Shown one piece after another: positions 21,425 to 27,545 of a stretch of 38,971 bases of DNA. Location: assembly GCA_050747865.1 (NCBI GenBank), contig JBOGJI010000282.1, forward strand, positions 1 through 38,971. Direction: 5' to 3'. The position numbers and the translations under genes are program-made. How positions within the stretch are numbered: position 1 is the first letter of the stretch; every line of letters starts with the position of its first letter. Source of the stretch: JBOGJI01 sp050747865 (GTDB taxonomy: Bacteria > Acidobacteriota > Thermoanaerobaculia > Multivoradales > JAHEKO01). The notes beneath the pieces were generated by a model, which did no database searches, was not told the origin of the DNA, and worked only from the letters and a program-made list of their open reading frames with translations.

Positions 21425-21937
21425 TCATCGTTCTTGCTCCGCCTGATCGGCTTCTCGCAAGTCCTCCCAAGTTCGCGATCGGATAGTTTCGAGCGCCTCG
21501 TCGCGCCAGCCGAGCACGTCGCCCAGGAAGACGGCTGGGAGCATGCTGCGCACGCGCTCGCTGAAGCGCTCCGCGACAGCGCCGTCTTCCGTGAAGTCGC
21601 GGTCGTTCGTGACCAGGATATCGGCTTCTGCCGCGAGCAGCGCAAGCGCGATCGGGACGTCCTTGACGCTGCGCACCAGGTCTACGTCCGCAGCGACCTC
21701 CTTGTGCGAGGGCATAGCCACGAGGTCGTAGCGTGAGTGCTCGAGCATGTGGTCCAGCGCCTCCTGTTCGCCGCCCGTGAGATTGTGGCGAGCCTCCTCG
21801 AGCACCTGCTCCGGCAGCACGAGCTGGAAGCGTCGCGCCACGGCGGCACGGAGCACCTCGTGCGGCCAACGGGGCAGGATCGTCCCCGCGATGAGAACGT
21901 TGGCGTCGAGAGTGACACGGAGCTCAGGCGCCGCCAT
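21425..21937 (-). CDS. PIN-domain ribonuclease toxin (VapC-like)
   Basis: A 170-residue PIN protein. Conserved acidic residues are Asp11 in VTLDANVLIAG, a Glu in EQVLEEARHNL and the aspartates in ILVTNDRDFTED, which together would hold the metal ions for RNA cleavage. It resembles the DANVL-type PIN group more than classical VapC. The ATG overlaps the end of the antitoxin gene by 14 bp, the usual coupling of antitoxin first and toxin second. The frame is open further upstream, but the extension is Arg/Pro-rich and overlaps the antitoxin. The target RNA is unknown. Confidence 0.85.
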   Translation of the reverse strand: MAAPELRVTLDANVLIAGTILPRWPHEVLRAAVARRFQLVLPEQVLEEARHNLTGGEQEALDHMLEHSRYDLVAMPSHKEVAADVDLVRSVKDVPIALALLAAEADILVTNDRDFTEDGAVAERFSERVRSMLPAVFLGDVLGWRDEALETIRSRTWEDLREADQAEQER

Positions 21938-22235
21938 AGCGTCGGCGGTAGATCTCTTCTCGGGTGGCGCGGACGGCGTCGGTGATCTCGTCCTCGCTGG
22001 GCTCCGCGCCACGGCGCTCGGCCGCCGCCCTGGCCGCAAGCCGGCTAAAGCCGGCCTGACGCTCCGCCGCCAGGAGTCCCTCGACGAGCTCGAGGTCCTC
22101 GAAGCGGATCAGCGCCACGAAAGGCCGCCCCCGCTTCTCGACCACCACGGGCTCACCGGTGTACTTGACCCGGTCGCTCAGCTCGGCGAATCGCGACCGC
22201 GCCTCGCGAGCGGAAACTCGTTCGCTGTTGCGCAT
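21924..22235 (-). CDS. Phd/YefM family antitoxin
   Basis: A 103-residue protein whose N-terminal half is the Phd/YefM fold: VSAREARSRFAELSDRV, then a beta strand and GEPVVVEKRGRPFVALI, and LEDLEL-like residues after it. The Arg/Ala-rich C-terminus would wrap the toxin. The ATG at 22235 is preceded by AAAGGAGG at 7 nt, an unusually strong SD. A TACACT extended -10 on the minus strand (22264-22259) gives a short leader. It is cotranscribed with the PIN toxin and probably represses this promoter. The gene diverges from a second toxin-antitoxin module across a 125-bp gap. Confidence 0.87.
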   Translation of the reverse strand: MRNSERVSAREARSRFAELSDRVKYTGEPVVVEKRGRPFVALIRFEDLELVEGLLAAERQAGFSRLAARAAAERRGAEPSEDEITDAVRATREEIYRRRYGGA

Positions 22236-22258
22236 CTCATCGCCTCCTTTGCGACCGC

Positions 22259-22267
22259 AGTGTACCA
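22259..22267 (-). promoter_or_regulatory. Extended -10 promoter of the Phd/PIN module
   Basis: TGGTACACT on the minus strand is an extended -10; it ends 23 nt before the Phd start codon. No good -35 is visible. A palindrome-rich spacer, including GTAC at 22262-22265 and 22271-22274 and the hairpin at 22297-22311, could be where antitoxins bind. Confidence 0.4.
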
Positions 22268-22296
22268 TGCGTACGCGAATCCAGCCTCAGGTTGGT

Positions 22297-22311
22297 GGCC
22301 CCCGCGGGGCC
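22297..22311. repeat. GC palindrome between the two toxin-antitoxin modules
   Basis: GGCCCC, CGC, GGGGCC form a perfect 6-bp inverted repeat in the middle of the divergent promoter region. It could be an antitoxin operator or a transcription block between the two modules. Confidence 0.4.
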
Positions 22312-22360
22312 GCTTGGCGAGAAGTACGATAGACTGACCTTCCGACTGACGGAGGTTCTC

Positions 22361-22633
22361 ATGACACGCGCCGTGGTTCGCAGAAAAGGACAGATCACGC
22401 TTCCGCGGGAGGTGCGGGAGGCTCTCCATGTCGACGAGGGCGACGATGTGGCGTTCACCGTTACCGATGAGGGCACCGTCGTGCTCACCGGACTGAAGTC
22501 CATTCCCGCCGACCAGGCCTGGTTCTGGACCGACGAATGGCAGGCCGGCGAGCGTGAGGCGAGCCAGCAGGCGGAGCGAGACGAAGGGGCTGTCTACGAC
22601 AACGCCGAGGGCTTCCTGGACTCGCTCCGCTGA
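22361..22633 (+). CDS. SpoVT/AbrB-type antitoxin
   Basis: A 90-residue protein with an N-terminal swapped-hairpin AbrB domain (VVRRKGQITLPREVREALHVDEGDDVAF, about residues 4-31) and an acidic C-terminal arm that ends YDNAEGFLDSLR. The arm would cover the toxin. GGAGG lies 5 nt before the ATG at 22361; an ATG-less extension upstream is not AbrB-like. Its TGA overlaps the toxin ATG by one base, a coupled pair. It faces away from the Phd/PIN module, giving two adjacent divergent modules. Confidence 0.85.
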   Translation: MTRAVVRRKGQITLPREVREALHVDEGDDVAFTVTDEGTVVLTGLKSIPADQAWFWTDEWQAGEREASQQAERDEGAVYDNAEGFLDSLR

Positions 22634-22926
22634 TGCCTACGTATCAGCGACTCCCGCGCTTCGATGCGGACTGGGAGAAGCTGCCCGAGAACCAGCGCGA
22701 GCGATTCCGTAAGGCAGTCCGCCAGTTCATCGACGACCTGACCGCTGGCCGGCCTTTTCGTCGGGGTCTACGCGTCAAACGCGTCCAGATGACGAGGAAC
22801 GTATTCGAGATGACCTTCGCGCCTGACGGGCGCGCCACATGGCACTACGGAACCGAGATCCGACCCGGCGAGCCCCACATCGTGTGGAGACGGATCGGAA
22901 CCCACGACGTCCTCGGCAATCCGTGA
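22633..22926 (+). CDS. RelE/ParE-superfamily toxin
   Basis: A 97-residue basic protein. It starts with a helical pair (YQRLPRFDADWEKLPENQRERFRKAVRQF) and continues with the beta-sheet core VFEMTFAPDGRATWHYG and PHIVWRRIGTHDVL, typical of the RelE/ParE toxin superfamily. RelE members cut mRNA in ribosomes and ParE members block gyrase; the sequence does not decide between these. Overlap with the antitoxin stop (TGATG) indicates translational coupling. The next gene is convergent and starts far away, so the module probably ends here. Confidence 0.82.
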   Translation: MPTYQRLPRFDADWEKLPENQRERFRKAVRQFIDDLTAGRPFRRGLRVKRVQMTRNVFEMTFAPDGRATWHYGTEIRPGEPHIVWRRIGTHDVLGNP

Positions 22927-23000
22927 CCTCGTTCGCTGACAGATCGTAAGGCCGTGACCCGCTTGAGAGACGCGTTCGGTCGACTCAGGGGACGGGTCGG

Positions 23001-23627
23001 CTACTGCTCCTCGGCCTCCTCCCCTTCGACCGCAGGCGCCGCTGCGGCGCTCCACGGCGGGACGACGCCGATGCTGCGGGCGTAGGCGATCGATTGGCCG
23101 AGGTGCTCGTGGGCGTGGGTGAGGACGATCAGGAGGTAGGCGCGCTTCGAGCCCGGGAAGAAGAGGTTCACCTCGGTATCCAGGTCCTGGATCTGCGGGA
23201 TCGCCTGCTTGGCGTAGGCGATCGAATCGCGGAGCCGCGCGATCACCTCATCCTTGGCGGTCACCGTCTTCTCCCACTCCTGGGCCAGGGCGAGCGGCTG
23301 CTCCGGGACCGTCAGACCCGCGGGCGGCGCGGCGCCGAGAGCGACGGGGATCAGGATGTTGGTGCCGACGATGTGCATGTAGACTTCGCTCACCGTGCGC
23401 ACGCCTTCGGCGGGGCGCCAGCCGTACTCGTCGGCGGGCACCGCTTCGGCGAGGGCGAGCAGGTGCTCTCCGGTGCGGTCGAAGTCGGCGATCAGGTCTT
23501 GGGTGAGTCCGGACAGGGTCTCTTCCTGGGCCTTCTCCGGAACGGCCTCCCGGGCGAGTGCCGGGCCGGTGGAAAGCGCCAGCAGTGCCAGTCCGAGGGC
23601 TAACCATCGAGTCGTCGCGTTCTTCAT
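23001..23627 (-). CDS. Exported DinB-fold protein
   Basis: A 208-residue protein with a signal peptide (MKNATTRWLALGLALLALS, cleavage near ALA-R at 25-26) followed by a four-helix DinB/YfiT-like domain. The metal-binding histidines appear as His85 (YMHIVGTN) and His171/His175 in THAHEHLGQS, the usual H...HxxxH pattern. DinB-superfamily proteins include bacillithiol- and mycothiol-dependent enzymes; the exported soil-bacterial type has no fixed function. A GAGGAG SD lies 6 nt before the ATG. The C-terminal Ala/Glu tail is low in complexity. Confidence 0.82.
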   Translation of the reverse strand: MKNATTRWLALGLALLALSTGPALAREAVPEKAQEETLSGLTQDLIADFDRTGEHLLALAEAVPADEYGWRPAEGVRTVSEVYMHIVGTNILIPVALGAAPPAGLTVPEQPLALAQEWEKTVTAKDEVIARLRDSIAYAKQAIPQIQDLDTEVNLFFPGSKRAYLLIVLTHAHEHLGQSIAYARSIGVVPPWSAAAAPAVEGEEAEEQ

Positions 23628-23708
23628 GTTCGTCTCCTCTCATGGCCGTCAGCGCGGCCGGTCGGGGAAGTCGGGCGGGATGAGACTCTAGGAGCCCGGG
23701 CGCCCTGC

Positions 23709-23714
23709 TACACT
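23709..23714 (+). promoter_or_regulatory. Extended -10 (TGCTACACT) upstream of the dipeptidase gene
   Basis: TACACT preceded by TGC forms an extended -10, as at gyrB. No -35 is seen. A small hairpin (GATCGT/ACGATC, 23737-23754) lies in the resulting leader of about 80 nt. Confidence 0.4.
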
Positions 23715-23801
23715 CGCCTTTCCCTCGGGCTCGGAAGATCGTGAGGGAACGATCGAGATTAGCGCCCCGGCCAAGAGGCGCTCCGATGGAGGAGACACGA
23801 C

Positions 23802-25187
23802 ATGGGTGACTTGCAGGCGGTGCTCGACCGCATCGAACGGGAGCGGGACGGCTACCTGGACCAGCTCAACGAGTATCTGCGCATTCCGTCCATCTCCACC
23901 GACTCCGACTACCGGGACGACGTCCTGCGCTGCGCCGAGTTTGCGTGCGGCATGCTCGAAGAGGCCGGGATGACGGCGGTGCTGATCGAGACGGAGGGCT
24001 ATCCGCTGGTCTACGGCGAGTGGACCGGCGCCGAGGGCAAGCCGACGCTGCTCGTCTACGGCCACTACGACGTGCAGCCCGCCGATCCGCTGGAGGAGTG
24101 GCGGCACCCGCCGTTCGAGCCGACAATCGAGGACGGCCGCCTGGTCGCCCGCGGCGCCACCGACAACAAGGGCCAGCACTTCGCGCACGTCAAGGCCGTG
24201 GCGGCGACGCTCGCCGAGCAAGGGAGCCTGCCGGTCAACGTCAAATTCATCCTCGAAGGCGAGGAGGAGTCGGGCGGTGCGGCGATCGAGGCCTTCGTGC
24301 GCGCCGACGGCGGAAAGAAGCTCGCCTGCGACGCGGTCGTGGTCTCCGACTCCTCGATGTACGCCCCGGGGAAGCCGTCGCTGCTCTACGGCTTGAAGGG
24401 CATCGCCTACTTCGAGCTCCGGGTCACCGGGCCCAACCGCGACCTGCACTCCGGCACCTTCGGCGGCGGCGTCGCCAATCCCGGCAACGCGCTGACGCAG
24501 ATCGTGGCCGGCCTGCGCGACGGGGAGACCGGCAAGGTGCTGATCCCCGGCTTCTACGACGACGTGCGGCCGCTCGAGGGCTGGGAGCGGGAGGAGTTCG
24601 CGCGGCTGCCGTTCGACGAGGCGGACTGGGCAACCGAGCTCGGCGTTCCTCAGGTGTTCGGCGAGGAGGGCTATACAACCCTCGAGCGCATCTGGGCGCG
24701 GCCCACCTGCGACGTCAACGGCCTGTGGAGCGGTTACCAGGGCAAGGGCGCCAAGACGGTACTGCCGGCCAAGGCCGGCGCCAAGGTTTCGATGCGCCTG
24801 GTTCCCGACCAGAGCCCGGCCCGCGTCGGGGAGCTGCTGCGTGAGCACGTGGCGCGCGTCACACCTCCCGGTGTCACCGTCGAGGTCGAGTACATCCACG
24901 GCGCCCCGCCCGTCCTCGTCGACGCCCAGGGACCGCTCGTGGAGGCAGCGCTCAAGGCGCTTGAGGAGACCTGGGGCCAGAAGGCCGTGCGGGTGCGCGA
25001 GGGCGGCAGCATCCCGATCGTCGGCACCTTCGCCGAGGTGCTTGGGGTGCCGGTGCTGCTGATCGGCCTCGGCCTCTCCGACGACCGCCTGCACTCGCCG
25101 AATGAGAAGTTCGATCTCGAGTGCCTGTTCAAGGGAATCGAGCTCGGCGCGCGCCTGCTCGCGCGCGCCGGGGAGGCCGCCGCTTGA
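23802..25187 (+). CDS. M20 family dipeptidase
   Basis: A 461-residue di-zinc peptidase with the complete M20 motif set: His88 and Asp90 in GHYDVQPAD, bridging Asp121 in RGATDNKGQ, catalytic Glu154 and Glu155 in LEGEEESGG, Asp183 in VVSDSSMY and His431 in RLHSPNEKF. The lid/dimerisation domain between about 200 and 370 is present (LKGIAYFELRVTGPNRDLHSG). This group cleaves dipeptides and related short amides, including the carnosinase type. A GGAGGAG SD precedes the ATG. The stop overlaps the TTG start of the CYTH gene, so both are probably translated from one message. Confidence 0.93.
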   Translation: MGDLQAVLDRIERERDGYLDQLNEYLRIPSISTDSDYRDDVLRCAEFACGMLEEAGMTAVLIETEGYPLVYGEWTGAEGKPTLLVYGHYDVQPADPLEEWRHPPFEPTIEDGRLVARGATDNKGQHFAHVKAVAATLAEQGSLPVNVKFILEGEEESGGAAIEAFVRADGGKKLACDAVVVSDSSMYAPGKPSLLYGLKGIAYFELRVTGPNRDLHSGTFGGGVANPGNALTQIVAGLRDGETGKVLIPGFYDDVRPLEGWEREEFARLPFDEADWATELGVPQVFGEEGYTTLERIWARPTCDVNGLWSGYQGKGAKTVLPAKAGAKVSMRLVPDQSPARVGELLREHVARVTPPGVTVEVEYIHGAPPVLVDAQGPLVEAALKALEETWGQKAVRVREGGSIPIVGTFAEVLGVPVLLIGLGLSDDRLHSPNEKFDLECLFKGIELGARLLARAGEAAA

Positions 25188-25747
25188 GCGGCAAGCGGGA
25201 CTCGATCGAGAGCGAGCTGAAGTTCCTCGTCCAGGGGTTCGGCTCGGTGCGCGAGAGGCTGGTCGAGCTCGAGGCCGAGCGCGCCTCGGCGTCGGCGCTC
25301 GAAGACAATTGGGTGCTGGACCAGGATGGTGTGCTGGCGGGCGCCGACTGTCTGCTGCGCGTGCGCCAGGACCGCAACGGCGCCCGCGTCACCTTCAAGG
25401 GGCCGCCCAGTTTCCAGGGCCACCTCAAGCAGCGCGAGGAGCGGGAGTGCGGCATCGACGACGCCGAAGAGATGCTGGCGCTGCTCGAGCGGCTGGGCTT
25501 CACCGTCGTGCACCGATATCAGAAGCACCGGGAGGAGTGGCATCTCGGGGGCGTCACCATCGCCCTCGATCACACCCCGATCGGCGACTTCGTCGAGTTC
25601 GAGGGGGAGGGCGCCGAGAAGCTGGCGCAGCGCTGCGGCCTGGCGCCAGAGACGGCCGAGCGGCGCAGCTATCTGCGCCTCTACCTGGACCACCTGAGCG
25701 ACAACCCGGAGCTCCCCCGGGACATGCTGTTTGAAGACGGGGATTAG
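25184..25747 (+). CDS. CYTH-domain protein (class IV adenylate cyclase / triphosphatase type)
   Basis: A 187-residue CYTH protein that begins at a TTG overlapping the dipeptidase stop, with GGGAGG 6 nt upstream. The ExExK signature is Glu9, Glu11, Lys13 (IESELKF). A basic strand LLRVRQDRNGARVTFKGP follows, and acidic strands REERECGIDD, GDFVEFEGEGAE supply the metal-binding tunnel. CYTH enzymes act on triphosphates (thiamine triphosphate, inorganic polyphosphate) or cyclise ATP; the sequence alone does not select one. Length and the HRYQKHREEWHLGG region resemble class IV cyclase-like members. Confidence 0.85.
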   Translation: MSGKRDSIESELKFLVQGFGSVRERLVELEAERASASALEDNWVLDQDGVLAGADCLLRVRQDRNGARVTFKGPPSFQGHLKQREERECGIDDAEEMLALLERLGFTVVHRYQKHREEWHLGGVTIALDHTPIGDFVEFEGEGAEKLAQRCGLAPETAERRSYLRLYLDHLSDNPELPRDMLFEDGD

Positions 25748-25760
25748 CGACCCCGACTTG

Positions 25761-25798
25761 AGAGCCTGTGACCCACGGAAGATGGGGTCACAGGCTCT
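25761..25798. repeat. REP-like 14-bp inverted repeat covering a start codon
   Basis: AGAGCCTGTGACCC (25761-25774) and its exact inverse (25785-25798) enclose a 10-nt loop that contains the ATG at 25782. The element resembles the dispersed GGGGTCA-containing palindromes that REP-associated tyrosine transposases mobilise; no such transposase lies in the window. Its resemblance to REP families is from memory and only one copy is visible. Confidence 0.6.
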
Positions 25799-26825
25799 AG
25801 GAGCGCTGGTCCTGGCCGCCGGCGAAGGACGGCGGCTGGAGCCCCTGACGGCGGAGATCCCGAAGCCGTTGCTGCCGGTGCTCGGGCGGTCGATCCTCGA
25901 GCACACCCTCGACACCCTGGTCGACGCCGGGGTGCGGACCCTGGCGATCAACCTGCACCATCTCGGGGAGCGGATCGCGGAACGGATCGGCCCCGCCTTC
26001 CGGGACATACCCATCCACTACTCCCCGGAGCCGCAACTGCTCGGCACCGGCGGCGCGCTGGTGCCGCTGCGGGAGCTGCTCGCGCCCGCCGACACGGTCG
26101 TGGTGGTCAACGGCGACAGCCTCTGTCGTTGGCCGCTGGCCCAGGTCCTGCGCCAGCACCACAAGCGCCGACCGGACGCCACCCTGCTGCTCTCGCGCCG
26201 CGCCGACCCGGCGCGCTACGGGGGCGGCGTCGGCGTCGACCGCGACGGCCGCGTCGTCTCCCTGTTGCCCGGCGAGAGCTTCGGCGAGGTCCGGCGGCGG
26301 CGCGTCTTCGCCGGCCTCCACCTGCTCCACCCCGCCCTGCTGGCCCGCTTGCCGCCCGGTCCCTCCGACTCGGTGCGAGACCTCTACCGACCGCTGCTGG
26401 CGGAAGGGAGGACCCTTCTGGGCGTCGAGTCCGGGCGCCCGTGGCTCGACCTGGGAATGCCGGGGCGCTACCTCGCCGGCGTCCTCGGTGCCGCCGCCAG
26501 GTCGGGCGGCAATCGTCTGCAGCCTGGCGGCAACTGGGTGGCCGCGGACGCGCGGGTCGGCCGGGGAGCCAGGCTGCGGCGGGTGGTGGTGGAGGCCCAG
26601 GCCGAGGTCGCGTCCGGCGCCCGCCTGGAGCGCGTCCTGGTCCTCCCCGGCGCTCGGGTGCCCGGAGACGCCGTGTTGCGCGAGGTGATCGTCGGCCCGG
26701 GCGCGGAGCTGCCGGACGGCACGGTGATCGCCGGGCAGCTCATCACCCGCCAGCTCCCCGGCGTGCTGCCTCCGGTCCGATCGTCGCGTCTCGCGGGGCT
26801 CGTCTACACTCCCCTCGTGCCATGA
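25782..26825 (+). CDS. Nucleotidyltransferase with left-handed beta-helix (sugar-nucleotide type)
   Basis: A 347-residue protein. The N-terminal nucleotidyltransferase domain shows the signature LAAGEGRRLEPLTAEIPKPLLPVL close to the start and the metal site VVVVNGDSL near residue 110. From about residue 250 come hexapeptide-like repeats (NWVAADARVGRGARL, EVASGARLERVLVLPGARVPGDAV) that form a beta-helix, as in glucose-1-phosphate transferases and GlmU-like proteins. It probably makes an NDP-sugar for envelope polysaccharides. The ATG used lies in the loop of a palindrome; an earlier in-frame ATG at 25731 lies within the CYTH gene. Its TGA overlaps the ATG of the HAD gene. Confidence 0.85.
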   Translation: MGSQALGALVLAAGEGRRLEPLTAEIPKPLLPVLGRSILEHTLDTLVDAGVRTLAINLHHLGERIAERIGPAFRDIPIHYSPEPQLLGTGGALVPLRELLAPADTVVVVNGDSLCRWPLAQVLRQHHKRRPDATLLLSRRADPARYGGGVGVDRDGRVVSLLPGESFGEVRRRRVFAGLHLLHPALLARLPPGPSDSVRDLYRPLLAEGRTLLGVESGRPWLDLGMPGRYLAGVLGAAARSGGNRLQPGGNWVAADARVGRGARLRRVVVEAQAEVASGARLERVLVLPGARVPGDAVLREVIVGPGAELPDGTVIAGQLITRQLPGVLPPVRSSRLAGLVYTPLVP

Positions 26826-27529
26826 GCGAAGCCCCGTCCGCGCCCGGAGCGAGCGCCTCCCGTCGAGGTGCCGACAGCTTCAGGGTGGTGGTCTTCGACT
26901 GGGACGGGACCCTGCTCGACTCGATCGCGACCATCGTGGCCTGCGCTCGGGCGGCGCTCGAGGAGCTGGAGCTGCCGATTCCCCCCGAGGCGACCTTGCG
27001 TTCGACGATCGGCCTGGGTCTCACGGAGACGGTCGAGGCGCTCATCCCCAGATGTGACGACGAGACCTATCAGGCGATGGTGGAGGCCTACCGGCGGCAT
27101 TGGTGGGGGACTTACGCCAGTCGGGCGCCGCTGATCGAAGGCGCCACGGCGGTCCTCGACCACCTCGCCAGGGCGGGCTACCTGCTCGCCATGGCCACCG
27201 GCAAGAGCCGCGCCGGCCTCGAGGCCGATCTCGAGCGCACGCGGACGGCGTCGCTGTTCGCCGCCACCCGTACCGTTTCCGAGGCGGCCAGCAAGCCGTC
27301 GCCGGAGATGCTCCTCGACCTCATGCGGGAGCTGGGCACCCGCCCGGCCGAGACCTTGATGGTCGGCGACACCGCATTCGATCTGCAGATGGCGTCGAGC
27401 GCCGGCTGCCCGGCCGTCGGCGTGACCTCGGGCGGCCACCCCGCGGACGAGCTCCTGCCGTTCAACCCCCTGGCCATCCTCGACAGTGTGGTCTCGCTGC
27501 CGCGCTGGCTCGCGGCACGGTACGTGTAG
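26822..27529 (+). CDS. HAD-superfamily hydrolase, phosphoglycolate phosphatase type
   Basis: A 235-residue HAD hydrolase. The four motifs are in place: nucleophile Asp26 and acid/base Asp28 in VVFDWDGTLLDS, the threonine in MATGKSR, lysine in SKPSPEML, and the metal acidic pair in MVGDTAFDLQMA. The helical cap between residues 35 and 100 (ARAALEELELPIPPEATLR) is of the class I type used by phosphoglycolate phosphatases, so a small phosphomonoester is the expected substrate. It overlaps the nucleotidyltransferase stop by four bases. It is convergent with the ALDH gene 16 bp away. Confidence 0.88.
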   Translation: MSEAPSAPGASASRRGADSFRVVVFDWDGTLLDSIATIVACARAALEELELPIPPEATLRSTIGLGLTETVEALIPRCDDETYQAMVEAYRRHWWGTYASRAPLIEGATAVLDHLARAGYLLAMATGKSRAGLEADLERTRTASLFAATRTVSEAASKPSPEMLLDLMRELGTRPAETLMVGDTAFDLQMASSAGCPAVGVTSGGHPADELLPFNPLAILDSVVSLPRWLAARYV

Positions 27530-27545
27530 CGGCCGAGCTCGTCCG

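Noticed and set aside
21938..22039. Upstream extension of the PIN toxin
   Set aside because: It overlaps the antitoxin gene and is Arg/Pro-rich; the ATG at 21937 precedes the PIN motif directly.
26805..26810. TACACT 11 nt before the HAD gene as another leaderless promoter
   Set aside because: The distance is longer than in the other cases and the site lies within a coding overlap; coupling to the upstream gene explains translation, so chance is likely.
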